Assembly: GCF_900155965.1 (NCBI RefSeq)
Contig: NZ_FTMG01000026.1
Coordinates: forward strand, 1-42,212
Length of the DNA: 42,212 bases
Reading direction: 5' to 3'
Source of the DNA: Mucilaginibacter lappiensis
GTDB taxonomy: Bacteria > Bacteroidota > Bacteroidia > Sphingobacteriales > Sphingobacteriaceae
In this document: one piece after another, positions 1 through 6,549 of the stretch
How positions within the stretch are numbered: the stretch's first letter is position 1
How the letters are laid out: each line of letters opens with the position of its first letter
Position numbers and translations under genes: made by a program
The notes under the pieces: generated by a model
Seen by the model: the letters and a program-made list of their open reading frames with translations, nothing else
The model's database searches: none
What the model was told of the DNA's origin: nothing

Positions 1-98
1 AAGGTCTCAAACCAGCGTACCGGACTGTTTTCCAATCCTACAAATACCTTACGCGAGCCGATATCTATACCGGCTGCATGATGATGCATCTTTTCCAT
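1..98 (-). CDS. IS110-family transposase, N-terminal fragment (partial)
   Basis: The protein begins MEKMHHHAAGIDIGSRKVFV and stays open to the window edge (about 32 codons). The GIDIGS motif near residue 10 holds the first Asp of the RuvC-like DEDD domain, which with a C-terminal serine domain makes the IS110 recombinase. The start could be either Met1 or Met4; Met1 is taken because the frame is open from there. The rest of the gene lies outside the window. The 41909-42212 fragment is the C-terminus of a second copy in the same orientation, presumably the same element, though no overlap is visible to prove it. Confidence 0.85.
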   Translation of the reverse strand, partial: MEKMHHHAAGIDIGSRKVFVGLENSPVRWFET

Positions 99-118
99 CC
101 TGTTGACTTATCGTTAAT

Positions 119-272
119 AAGCCGTGCCCGAAGGAGTGTAAAGAAAAAGACAGGCTACCCATCGGACAAACACAGTTAGTGTTGTACCATACCCTTAGAC
201 TCATTGCTTCAGAACCATACTCAGGGACAGGCAAAAATGCACTATAACTTAGACGGCCACACTGCACGGCTT
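119..272 (-). ncRNA. Candidate IS110 bridge RNA upstream of the transposase
   Basis: Read on the minus strand, a 9-bp pairing (gcacggctt 264-272 with aagccgtgc 119-127) closes a domain holding two internal loops. Loop 1 is closed by 204-207/231-234. It contains CCTGAG (225-220), equal to the left target plus core at 320-325, and GTTC (215-212), equal to the base run next to the core in the other target half (41886-41889). Loop 2 is closed by 136-139/170-173. It contains ATGGGTAG (162-155), identical to the element's own 3' end plus core (41890-41897). This is the layout of target- and donor-binding loops. No right-donor guide was found. Exact RNA ends are unknown. Confidence 0.62.
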
Positions 273-319
273 TGCAAAGATAATGTCATTGAACCCTTAA
301 AGGCCCCCGGATTTTAAAA

Positions 320-336
320 CTCAGGATGACAAACTT
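320..336 (+). repeat. Half of a dispersed palindromic repeat, interrupted by IS110
   Basis: CTCAGGATGACAAAC here is the distal part of the repeat arm that is intact at 854-880. The missing proximal part (ending ...TTCGTTC plus core CT) is what sits beside the other IS copy at 41877-41891. It therefore marks the insertion point of the element. Confidence 0.7.
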
Positions 337-361
337 TTGAGGTTGAGCTCTAACAATATCC

Positions 362-389
362 TTGTCATTCTGAGCGTGGCGAAGAATCT
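362..389 (+). repeat. Dispersed palindromic repeat, left arm
   Basis: TTGTCATTCTGAGCG (362-376) followed by gGCGAAGAATCT. It is a direct copy of 787-814 and an imperfect inverted match to 854-880. Similar arms occur at 41823-41850. It resembles the REP-like intergenic palindromes of Bacteroidota. Confidence 0.75.
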
Positions 390-442
390 ACCCTACAGCT
401 ATTTCTTTAAATAGGTGCCAAATTTGTATATTCATCTGCAAG

Positions 443-766
443 ATGAGTCAGTATAACTTTTTTACCTACATCCTTACAAACTATAATAAAACGGTATTAT
501 ACACTGGTGTAACTAACGATTTAAATCAAAGATTATACGAGCATTATTTTGGTGTAGCACAAGGTGAAAGTTTTACCTCAAAGTATAAGTGTTATTATCT
601 TATTTGGTTTGAAAGGCATCAATTTATAAATCACGCTATTGAACGTGAAAAGGAGATTAAAGGCTGGACGAGGGAGAAAAAGGTAAAATTGATTGAGCAG
701 GAGAATCCGAATTGGGATTTTTTAAATAAGGAAATTATGGAATGGCCTCCAATATTTACAGACTAA
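443..766 (+). CDS. GIY-YIG domain nuclease-like protein
   Basis: A 107-residue single-domain protein of the GIY-YIG superfamily (YhbQ/UPF0213-like). The motif pair reads TYI (8-10) and YTG (20-22). It is followed by Arg30 in the NDLNQRLYEH helix, and by a Glu-rich AIEREKEIKGW segment (65-75) holding the likely metal-binding Glu69. Such domains cleave DNA with one divalent metal, but the role of the stand-alone bacterial forms is not settled. The gene stands alone and is framed by direct copies of a palindromic repeat (362-389, 787-814). ATG follows AAG directly, with no clear Shine-Dalgarno. Family assignment is firm; biological role is not. Confidence 0.85.
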   Translation: MSQYNFFTYILTNYNKTVLYTGVTNDLNQRLYEHYFGVAQGESFTSKYKCYYLIWFERHQFINHAIEREKEIKGWTREKKVKLIEQENPNWDFLNKEIMEWPPIFTD

Positions 767-786
767 ACTATAATCTAAAAAAATCC

Positions 787-880
787 TTGTCATTCAGAGC
801 GTAGCGAAGGATCTATTCTACGCCTTTTCTTCCGGTTTGTACAGTTCATAAACAGATCCTTCGTTCCTCAGGATGACAAA
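787..880 (+). repeat. Complete dispersed palindromic repeat (REP-like)
   Basis: Left arm 787-814 (TTGTCATTCAGAGCG then tAGCGAAGGATCT) and right arm 854-880 (AGATCCTTCGTTCCTCAGGA then TGACAAA) are imperfect inverted repeats about 27 bases long with a 39-base spacer. The right arm shows the uninterrupted form of the site into which both IS110 copies at the window edges are inserted. Confidence 0.8.
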
Positions 881-922
881 CCTTCCCCAAAAAACTTTAC
901 ATAAATTTTATAACTCTCCCTT

Positions 923-950
923 TTGAGGGCCGGAGGGATTATTATATTTG
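923..950 (+). promoter_or_regulatory. Bacteroidota-type promoter for rpe, close to the start codon
   Basis: TATATTTG (943-950) matches the -7 consensus TAnnTTTG, and TTG at 923-925 could be the -33 box with a 17-base spacer. The rpe ATG is at 954, so transcription would begin at or next to the start codon, giving a leaderless or nearly leaderless message. Confidence 0.45.
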
Positions 951-953
951 CAT

Positions 954-1622
954 ATGAACCATTTGATAGCACCATCAATTTTAGCTGCCGATTTTGCCAA
1001 TTTGCAACGCGATCTGGAAATGATCAATAAAAGCGATGCGGATTGGGTGCATGTTGATATTATGGACGGTATGTTTGTGCCCAATATATCATTTGGTTTC
1101 CCGGTAGTTAGCGCTACCAAAAAACACGCCACCAAACCGCTGGATGTTCATTTGATGATTGTGGAGCCCGATCGTTATTTAAAGGCTTTTAAAGATGCCG
1201 GCGCTGATGGCATGACGGTACATTACGAGGCTTGTCCACATTTGCACCGTACCATACAAGCCGTTAAAGAGCTCGGCTGCAGGGCGGGGGTGGCCCTAAA
1301 TCCGCATACACCGGTTACCTTGCTGCAGGATATCATTGGCGATCTTGACCTGGTTTTGATCATGTCTGTAAACCCCGGTTTTGGCGGACAAAAATTCATT
1401 GAAAATACCTACAAAAAACTGCACGACCTGAAAGCGCTGAGCCGCGACAAAAATCCAAACCTGTTTATTGAGGTTGATGGCGGTGTTGACCAGCACAACA
1501 TCCAAAAATTGGTTGATGCCGGTGCCAATGTATTGGTTGCAGGCAGTTCTGTGTTTTCGTCGGCCAGTCCCTCGGCCGCCATATCTCACCTTAAATATCC
1601 CGAAAAGTTATTACAATCGTAA
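954..1622 (+). CDS. rpe: Ribulose-phosphate 3-epimerase
   Basis: Interconverts ribulose 5-phosphate and xylulose 5-phosphate in the cytosolic pentose phosphate pathway. The 222-residue protein is full length for this TIM-barrel family. Visible hallmarks are APSILAADF near the N-terminus, the metal-ligand segment VHVDIMDG, MTVHYEA in mid-protein, the MSVNPGFGGQKF loop, EVDGGV and the phosphate-binding AGSSVF near the end. ATG 954 is preferred over the in-frame TTG at 948 because the family begins right before LIAPSIL and the -7 box overlaps the TTG. It is monocistronic; a weak hairpin (about 1662-1684) follows the gene. Confidence 0.95.
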   Translation: MNHLIAPSILAADFANLQRDLEMINKSDADWVHVDIMDGMFVPNISFGFPVVSATKKHATKPLDVHLMIVEPDRYLKAFKDAGADGMTVHYEACPHLHRTIQAVKELGCRAGVALNPHTPVTLLQDIIGDLDLVLIMSVNPGFGGQKFIENTYKKLHDLKALSRDKNPNLFIEVDGGVDQHNIQKLVDAGANVLVAGSSVFSSASPSAAISHLKYPEKLLQS

Positions 1623-1806
1623 TAAATTCTACGAACTCCGTAGGATAAATTACAAATTTGCAATCAAAGGGCCTTTTGTTGATTAATTGTATATTTTTTC
1701 AAAAAATGCAAATAATCTCTATATATTTTGTCAAATTAATTAACTTCGGCCCAACTAAATACGAAGTTCCTAATCGTGTATTCAGAACCTACAATTTGTT
1801 AACTAT

Positions 1807-2874
1807 ATGAAACATAATTTTGGTGCCGGACCAGGCATTTTACCTCAGGAAGTTTTAAAACAAGCTGCTGAGGCAGTAATTGATTTAAATGGTATAGGAT
1901 TGTCATTATTGGAGATCTCACACCGTTCAAAAGAATTTGAGGCAGTTTTAGATGAAGCTGTTAGTTTGGTGAAAGAATTATTCAGCGTTCCTGAGGGTTA
2001 TTCGGTTCTGTTTTTACAGGGAGGCGCCAGTACGCAGTTTGCTTTGGCTCCTTATAACCTGTTACCATCAACCGGTAAAGCAGCGTACCTGGAAACAGGC
2101 GTATGGGCTAACAAGGCTTTAAAAGAGGCTAAATACTTTGGCGAGGTTGAAATTGTGGCTACTTCCAAAGAGAGCAATTTTACGTATATCCCTAAAGATT
2201 ATACTATCCCTGCTGATGCTGCTTATTTCCACATTACTTCTAATAATACTATTTACGGTACGCAATTACAGGAGTTTCCTAAATCGCCAATACCGGTGGT
2301 TTGCGATATGTCGTCAGATATTTTCAGTCGTAAAATTAACGTAGCCGATTTTGGTTTGATCTACGCCGGTGCTCAAAAAAACATGGGTCCTGCCGGTGTA
2401 ACCCTGGTGATTGTAAAAGATGATATTTTAGGAAAAGTTGATCGTAAGATTCCTTCTATGTTTAACTACCAGGCTCAAATTGAAGGTGGTTCCATGTACA
2501 ATACACCTCCATGTTTTGCCATCTATGTATCTATGTTAACACTTAGATGGTTAAAAGGTAAAGGCGGTGTTGCTGCCATTGAGCAGGAAAACATTACCAA
2601 AGCCCGTGTATTATATGATGCTATAGACGCTAACCCATTATTTAAAGCGGTAGCTGCTCCGGAAGATCGTTCGAACATGAACGTATGCTTTGTAATGGAA
2701 AATCCTGAACTGGAAAAACCTTTCCTTAAACTATGCGACGAAAGAGGCATAATAGGTATAAAAGGTCACCGCAGTGTAGGTGGTTTCCGTGCCTCAATTT
2801 ACAATGCATTGCCTTTAAGCAGCATTTTAGTGCTGGTTGATGTAATGAACGAGTTTGCAGAAAGTAATAAATAA
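1807..2874 (+). CDS. serC: Phosphoserine aminotransferase
   Basis: PLP enzyme converting 3-phosphohydroxypyruvate and glutamate to phosphoserine and 2-oxoglutarate, the second step of serine synthesis; the family also serves pyridoxine synthesis. The protein has 355 residues, the usual length. It begins with the typical KHNFGAGPGILP, has the QGGAST phosphate-binding turn, the Asp-containing VVCDMSSD, and the PLP lysine K191 in GAQKNMGPAG; the end carries GFRASIYNAL. A TACAATTTG box (1791-1799) just before the ATG may be the -7 element. serA follows 96 bases later across a strong hairpin, so the two probably share regulation. Confidence 0.96.
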   Translation: MKHNFGAGPGILPQEVLKQAAEAVIDLNGIGLSLLEISHRSKEFEAVLDEAVSLVKELFSVPEGYSVLFLQGGASTQFALAPYNLLPSTGKAAYLETGVWANKALKEAKYFGEVEIVATSKESNFTYIPKDYTIPADAAYFHITSNNTIYGTQLQEFPKSPIPVVCDMSSDIFSRKINVADFGLIYAGAQKNMGPAGVTLVIVKDDILGKVDRKIPSMFNYQAQIEGGSMYNTPPCFAIYVSMLTLRWLKGKGGVAAIEQENITKARVLYDAIDANPLFKAVAAPEDRSNMNVCFVMENPELEKPFLKLCDERGIIGIKGHRSVGGFRASIYNALPLSSILVLVDVMNEFAESNK

Positions 2875-2889
2875 TTATTCACGTCATCA

Positions 2890-2961
2890 GGTCATTAAGT
2901 CATTCGGTCATTTTTATAATGACGCTGTTCAATGACTTGATGACCCAATGACTTAATGACC
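2890..2961 (+). repeat. Word-repeat hairpin (gtcattaa family) between serC and serA
   Basis: The spacer is built of variants of the word GTCATT/AATGAC. Bases 2890-2911 and 2940-2961 pair over 22 positions with one mismatch, leaving a 28-base loop. It would fold in the serC-serA transcript. It covers an alternative in-frame ATG at 2956, one reason for preferring the serA start at 2971. There is no U-tract, so it is not an ordinary terminator. Confidence 0.75.
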
Positions 2962-2970
2962 CTAATTAAG

Positions 2971-3921
2971 ATGATCAAAATATTAGCTAACGATGGTATA
3001 GATCCAATAGGTAAAAAATTGTTGGAAGATGCTGGATTTTTTGTTGATACCAACAATATACCTCAGGATGAATTGCCTGAAAAATTAAAAGCGTACGATG
3101 CTATCACTGTACGCAGCGCAACAAAGGTGCGTAAGGCTTTAATTGACGCTACACCTAACCTGAAAGTAATTGGTCGTGGTGGTGTTGGTATGGATAATAT
3201 TGATGTAGAATATGCCCGGGAAAAAGGGCTGAGCGTTTATAACACGCCGGCTTCTTCTTCTTTATCAGTTGCAGAACTGGTATTTGCCAGCTTATTTGGC
3301 GCTGTACGCTTTTTGCATGACAGCAACCGCAAAATGCCTGTTGAAGGCGGTACCAAATTCAACGATCTGAAAAAAGCATATGCTAAAGGTATCGAGCTGC
3401 GTGGTAAAACATTAGGCATTGTAGGTTTTGGCCGTATCGGCCGTGAGGTAGCGAAAATCGCTATCGGCGTGGGTATGGATGTTTTAGCTTATGACCTTTT
3501 TGATTTTAACCCTGAGCTTGACATCGTTTTAGGTGGCGGTAGTACTGTAAAAGTAGCTGTTAAAAAAGCTACGCTTGATGAGGTGATCAAAGCAGCCGAC
3601 TTTATTACGCTGCATACACCATTTATCGATAAAGCTCTATTAGGCGCCGAAGAATTAGCTCAAACCAAAAAAGGTGTTGGCCTGGTAAATATTTCACGCG
3701 GCGGCTTAATTGACGAGCTGGCCCTGGTTGACGCTTTAAACAGCGGACAGGTTTCATTTGCCGCTTTAGACGTATTTGATAATGAACCAACACCGCGCGA
3801 AGAAATATTAAAACACCCTAAAATTTCCCTTACCCCACATATTGGCGCTGCTACTAACGAGGCCCAGGAACGTATAGGGGTTGAATTGGCCAATCTGATC
3901 ATTGATCATTTCAAGAAATAA
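2971..3921 (+). CDS. serA: D-3-phosphoglycerate dehydrogenase (short form)
   Basis: NAD-dependent oxidation of 3-phosphoglycerate to 3-phosphohydroxypyruvate, the first committed step of serine synthesis. It has 316 residues from ATG 2971, i.e. the short type lacking a C-terminal ACT domain, so serine feedback through ACT is not expected. Seen: substrate-domain GRGGVGMDNID, Rossmann GFGRIGREVA, catalytic Arg in NISRGGLIDE, Glu in DVFDNEPTP and His290 in LTPHIGAATN. The upstream in-frame ATG 2956 would add five residues but lies inside the hairpin stem. Paired with serC; a terminator follows at 3951. Confidence 0.93.
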   Translation: MIKILANDGIDPIGKKLLEDAGFFVDTNNIPQDELPEKLKAYDAITVRSATKVRKALIDATPNLKVIGRGGVGMDNIDVEYAREKGLSVYNTPASSSLSVAELVFASLFGAVRFLHDSNRKMPVEGGTKFNDLKKAYAKGIELRGKTLGIVGFGRIGREVAKIAIGVGMDVLAYDLFDFNPELDIVLGGGSTVKVAVKKATLDEVIKAADFITLHTPFIDKALLGAEELAQTKKGVGLVNISRGGLIDELALVDALNSGQVSFAALDVFDNEPTPREEILKHPKISLTPHIGAATNEAQERIGVELANLIIDHFKK

Positions 3922-3950
3922 AAGTAAATACGAGGTTTACTATTTAACGC

Positions 3951-3991
3951 AAATGGCCGGGATCTGTAATTGATCCTGGCTATTTTGTTTT
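3951..3991 (+). terminator. Rho-independent terminator after serA
   Basis: TGGCCGGGATC and GATCCTGGCTA pair (with one G-U) around TGTAATT, followed by TTTTGTTTTT. It sits about 30 bases past the serA stop. Confidence 0.8.
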
Positions 3992-4017
3992 TGGGGCTAA
4001 ATAACAGTTGCAGAAAG

Positions 4018-4133
4018 GTTGTCATTTCGATAGAGCATGATGGGGGTATGAGGGCCGCGCGAAAGAGAAATCTTTTGCAGTAGTCAGAGCCAATCGCAGA
4101 AGATTTCTCCTCGTTCCTCGTTCGAAATGACAC
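4018..4133 (+). repeat. Dispersed palindromic repeat, second type
   Basis: Outer arms GTTGTCATTTCGAT and TCGAAATGACACC are inverted, and inner arms AAAGAGAAATCTTTTGCAG and CGCAGAAGATTTCTC also pair. It is related in style (GTCATT...AATGAC ends) to the 787-880 repeat but differs in sequence. It is intergenic, with no coding content. Confidence 0.6.
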
Positions 4134-4203
4134 CTGTTTAGGTATTACCCGTCCTCCGGCCGTTTTGGCAATCTCCTTAATTTTTTGTATATTTATAATA
4201 ACC

Positions 4204-4239
4204 ACAGCCCGGGTCTCTTTTTGAGGAGATCCGGGCTGT
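4204..4239 (+). terminator. GC-rich hairpin heading the duplicated element
   Basis: ACAGCCCGG (4204-4212) pairs with CCGGGCTGT (4231-4239), with an inner TCTC/GAGA pairing. It is followed by TTTGGTT, a poor U-tract. The same hairpin occurs inverted at 37589-37620. It may act as a terminator in either direction, or as a fixed part of the repeated element. Confidence 0.5.
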
Positions 4240-4464
4240 TTGGTTAAGGACAAAACGAGGTCAAAAACCGGTCGTTTGGTATGTAGTTATTTGATAGTCA
4301 ATAAATTAGTACTTTTTAAAGTTTTTAAAACTGCTCAAAATTGCGTTAAAATTTGTTAAAAAGTGTTAAAATGGATGGTTTTAAATGATTTTCGACCCGT
4401 TTTTAGCTCGTTTTCGAACAGAAAAGTGTTAAAATTAAAGGTTTAAAAAGTTTTCAGAAGGGAT
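4204..4464 (+). repeat. Duplicated 260-bp intergenic element, copy 1
   Basis: After the hairpin come blocks shared with the minus strand of 37360-37620. They are TTAGTACTTTTTAAA, a 27-base identical block at 4348-4374 containing TGTTAAAAAGTGTTAAAA, and a final block AAAGTGTTAAAATT then AAGGTTTAAAAAGTTTT. TGTTAAAA recurs with a 10-base step, as in tandem sites for OmpR/PhoB-type regulators (inference). The element ends about 35 bases before the start of the GNAT gene at 4497. Confidence 0.7.
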
Positions 4465-4496
4465 TTGTATCTTAGGGTTCTCACCGTGATCATGAC

Positions 4497-5042
4497 ATGG
4501 AACCAAAAAATGGAAAAATAATTTTAGAATCGAAAAGGCTGTTCTTCCGGCTGCATACTCCTGATGACATGGACGATTTTTGTGCCATGGAACAGGACCC
4601 CGAAGTACGCCGCTATGTAGGCGGCAAACCACGCACCCGCGTTGAGGCCGAAGATCGATTTGTTAACGGCCCTATGCAGCCCCATGATGGTTTCTGGGCT
4701 ATGTGGGCTACTATATTAAAAGCAGATAATCAATACGTTGGCAGATGCGGCTTATATCCACACTACAATGAGGCTGGTAAGATCATAGAAGGGGATGCCT
4801 CCATGGGGCTTTACATAGCCCACAAATACTGGCGAAAAGGCTTTGCCACCGAAGCGGGACGTGCTCTGATTAGGTTTGGTTTTAATACCCACCACCTAAA
4901 ACGCATCGTTACCATGATAGAGGTTGGGAATGATGCCTCCGTACATATCATTGAAAAGCTGGGCTTTACGCTTAGTCAAACCGAGCATGGTGGTTACCGG
5001 TCGTTTTATCATTACGTACTGGAGAACCCGGTTTATAACTGA
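4497..5042 (+). CDS. GNAT family N-acetyltransferase (RimJ/RimL-like)
   Basis: A 181-residue acyltransferase that should use acetyl-CoA. It opens with the strand ESKRLFFRLHTPDDMDDF, typical of RimJ/RimL-like GNATs, and has GRCGLYP and the acetyl-CoA pyrophosphate loop RKGFATEAGRAL (about 121-132), then the VHIIEKLGF helix near the end. The substrate cannot be told from sequence: RimL-like members act on protein N-termini, others on small amines. It lies just after the duplicated element with a possible -7 box at 4468-4475. It converges on, and overlaps by 10 bases, the MBL hydrolase gene on the other strand. Confidence 0.85.
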   Translation: MEPKNGKIILESKRLFFRLHTPDDMDDFCAMEQDPEVRRYVGGKPRTRVEAEDRFVNGPMQPHDGFWAMWATILKADNQYVGRCGLYPHYNEAGKIIEGDASMGLYIAHKYWRKGFATEAGRALIRFGFNTHHLKRIVTMIEVGNDASVHIIEKLGFTLSQTEHGGYRSFYHYVLENPVYN

Positions 5043-6433
5043 TACACCACGCCTTTTTCAGGGATGGTAACGGTATAGCCGTTCTGCTCCAGATCGTCAG
5101 CCAGTAGTTGCATGCTTTCGGTTTCGCCATGTACCAGGAAAACGCTTTTGAGCTTTGATTTGTCTTGCTGTTTTACATTCTCTGTCAGGTCGTTATGATC
5201 ACCATGGGCACTCAGAACGTCGGTTTGTTTAATGGTAGCATAAACCGCCAGTTCACGGTCTTTAATGTGTACGATAGAGTCGCCACGCAGTAAACGGTGA
5301 CCTAAAGTGCCTTTGGCACAATAGCCTATAAAAAGGATGGTACAGTAATAGTTCTGGATATTATAAAACAGGTGATCCTGGATACGGCCACCCTCCAGCA
5401 TCCCCGCCGAAGAAATGATGATACAGGGCTCGTAATAATTGGATATCTGGCGGCTATCCTTTAAATTTTCTATATAGGTAAGGTTTTCGAACTCAAACTC
5501 GTCGCCTTTGTCTTTGTAAAAATCCTGGGCGTCCTGGTTCACCAGGCTATGATATTTCCTGAAAATGCCCGTCGCCATGGTAGCCATGGGGCTATCTACA
5601 AACACCCTAACCGGTGGCAGCAGGCCTTCGCTGAAGATCTTATTAAGCGAATAAACCAGCGATTGGGTACGGCCAATACTAAACGCGGGTATAATTAACC
5701 GCCCTTGTTCTTTGACACATGCTTTATCAATAACTTCTATGAGGGTTTGCTCCACGGATTTATCTTTAGTGTGATAGCGGCCTCCATAAGTTGATTCGGA
5801 AACCAAAAAGTCTACAGGGGGTAATTCCTGCGGATCATTGAGTACTGGGTAGTTTTTCCTGCCGATATCACCGGTAAAGGCGATGGATTTTTCTTCTCCA
5901 TTTTCTATTACGCGCAATACAGCGGATGCTGCGCCTAATAAATGCCCGACAGGTATAAAAGTAAGCTCAATATTGCCGTTGATGCGGAAGGGCCGGTTAA
6001 AACCAATGGTAACAAACCGGTCAACCGTGTCCAGTACGTGCTTTTGCAGATAAAGTGGTTGAGGACCTCCGCCGGTATTGAATTTGCCTTTACCGCGCTT
6101 CTTGTGGCCCTTGTTGGCCTTATTCATGAAAATACTAACCGAATCGAGCAGTAATAGTTCAGTCAAGTCGGCAGTAGGTGGGGTGCACAGGATCTGGCCG
6201 TTAAAACCCAGCCTGACGAGTGTGGGCAGATTGCCGGAGTGATCAATATGCGCGTGCGTTAATATCACCACGTCAATCTCTTCCGGGCGAAAAGGAAAGT
6301 TTTCGTTATCCTGTATACTGCGGTCTTTCTCATAATCTAACCCGCAATCCACTAAAATCTTATATCGGTCAACCTCCAGCAAATGCATGCTGCCGGTTAC
6401 CTGCCGGGCTGCCCCGTGTATGGTTAATTTCAT
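5033..6433 (-). CDS. MBL-fold hydrolase with beta-CASP and RMMBL domains
   Basis: A 466-residue protein of the CPSF-73/RNase J-like beta-CASP class, probably a cytosolic endoribonuclease. The metallo-beta-lactamase core has HAHIDH (60-65), the GHLLGA turn and FTGDIG. The beta-CASP insert shows RLIIPAFSIGRTQSLVY and IIISSAGMLEGG, and the C-terminus has the LVHGE motif of the RMMBL segment. Bacterial stand-alone forms of this size (YsH1-like) are usually annotated as exonucleases, but substrates are rarely known. It overlaps the convergent GNAT stop by 10 bases. A word-repeat region separates it from the ABC exporter gene. Confidence 0.9.
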   Translation of the reverse strand: MKLTIHGAARQVTGSMHLLEVDRYKILVDCGLDYEKDRSIQDNENFPFRPEEIDVVILTHAHIDHSGNLPTLVRLGFNGQILCTPPTADLTELLLLDSVSIFMNKANKGHKKRGKGKFNTGGGPQPLYLQKHVLDTVDRFVTIGFNRPFRINGNIELTFIPVGHLLGAASAVLRVIENGEEKSIAFTGDIGRKNYPVLNDPQELPPVDFLVSESTYGGRYHTKDKSVEQTLIEVIDKACVKEQGRLIIPAFSIGRTQSLVYSLNKIFSEGLLPPVRVFVDSPMATMATGIFRKYHSLVNQDAQDFYKDKGDEFEFENLTYIENLKDSRQISNYYEPCIIISSAGMLEGGRIQDHLFYNIQNYYCTILFIGYCAKGTLGHRLLRGDSIVHIKDRELAVYATIKQTDVLSAHGDHNDLTENVKQQDKSKLKSVFLVHGETESMQLLADDLEQNGYTVTIPEKGVVYQL

Positions 6434-6436
6434 TTT

Positions 6437-6547
6437 ACGTTAAACGTTATACGTGTTACGTTATACGTTTTTAAAAGTTATGTGATTTTATAATTATTTG
6501 AATATCGTCATTAGGTGACGTAAAACATACAACGTCATACGTACAAC
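6437..6547 (+). repeat. Word-repeat region (acgttata family)
   Basis: Between the MBL and ABC genes, 6437-6472 repeats the word ACGTTATACGT, and 6518-6547 carries near-inverted copies (ACGTAAAACATACAACGTCA). The two arms match over about 27 positions with transitions, around an AT-rich middle. It has the same design as 2890-2961 but unrelated sequence. Confidence 0.65.
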
Positions 6548-6549
6548 CT

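Larger units (their letters stand above)
1..319 (-). mobile_element. IS110-family element, 5' (LE) part, cut by the window edge
   Basis: The minus strand carries the first codons of an IS110-type transposase (98 down to 1), preceded by about 220 bases of non-coding DNA ending at 319. The boundary is inferred by comparison with the second copy at 41892-42212. The flanking palindromic repeat is interrupted at CT 320-321 here and at CT 41890-41891 there, which leaves a shared 2-base core and no longer target duplication. A long 5' and a short 3' non-coding region (17 bases in the other copy) fits the IS110 group rather than the IS1111 group. Confidence 0.8.
3992..4496. other. Gene-free intergenic region with repeats
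   Basis: About 500 bases without a credible gene. Content in order: a second type of palindromic repeat (4018-4133), a GC-rich hairpin (4204-4239), and an AT-rich segment with repeated GTGTTAAAA words shared with 37360-37588. TATCTTAG (4468-4475) is a possible -7 box for the downstream acetyltransferase. Open frames here are short and composed of repeat sequence. Confidence 0.7.

Noticed and set aside
49..267. Open frame on the minus strand over the IS110 leader
   Set aside because: It overlaps the candidate bridge RNA and the transposase start in another frame and has no recognisable domain.
1661..1687. Terminator after rpe
   Set aside because: AATCAA/TTGATT pairing is short and has no clear U-tract; too weak to list as a feature.
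3906..4253. Open frame on the minus strand in the gap after serA
   Set aside because: It runs through a terminator and a palindromic repeat and has no domain or start signal.
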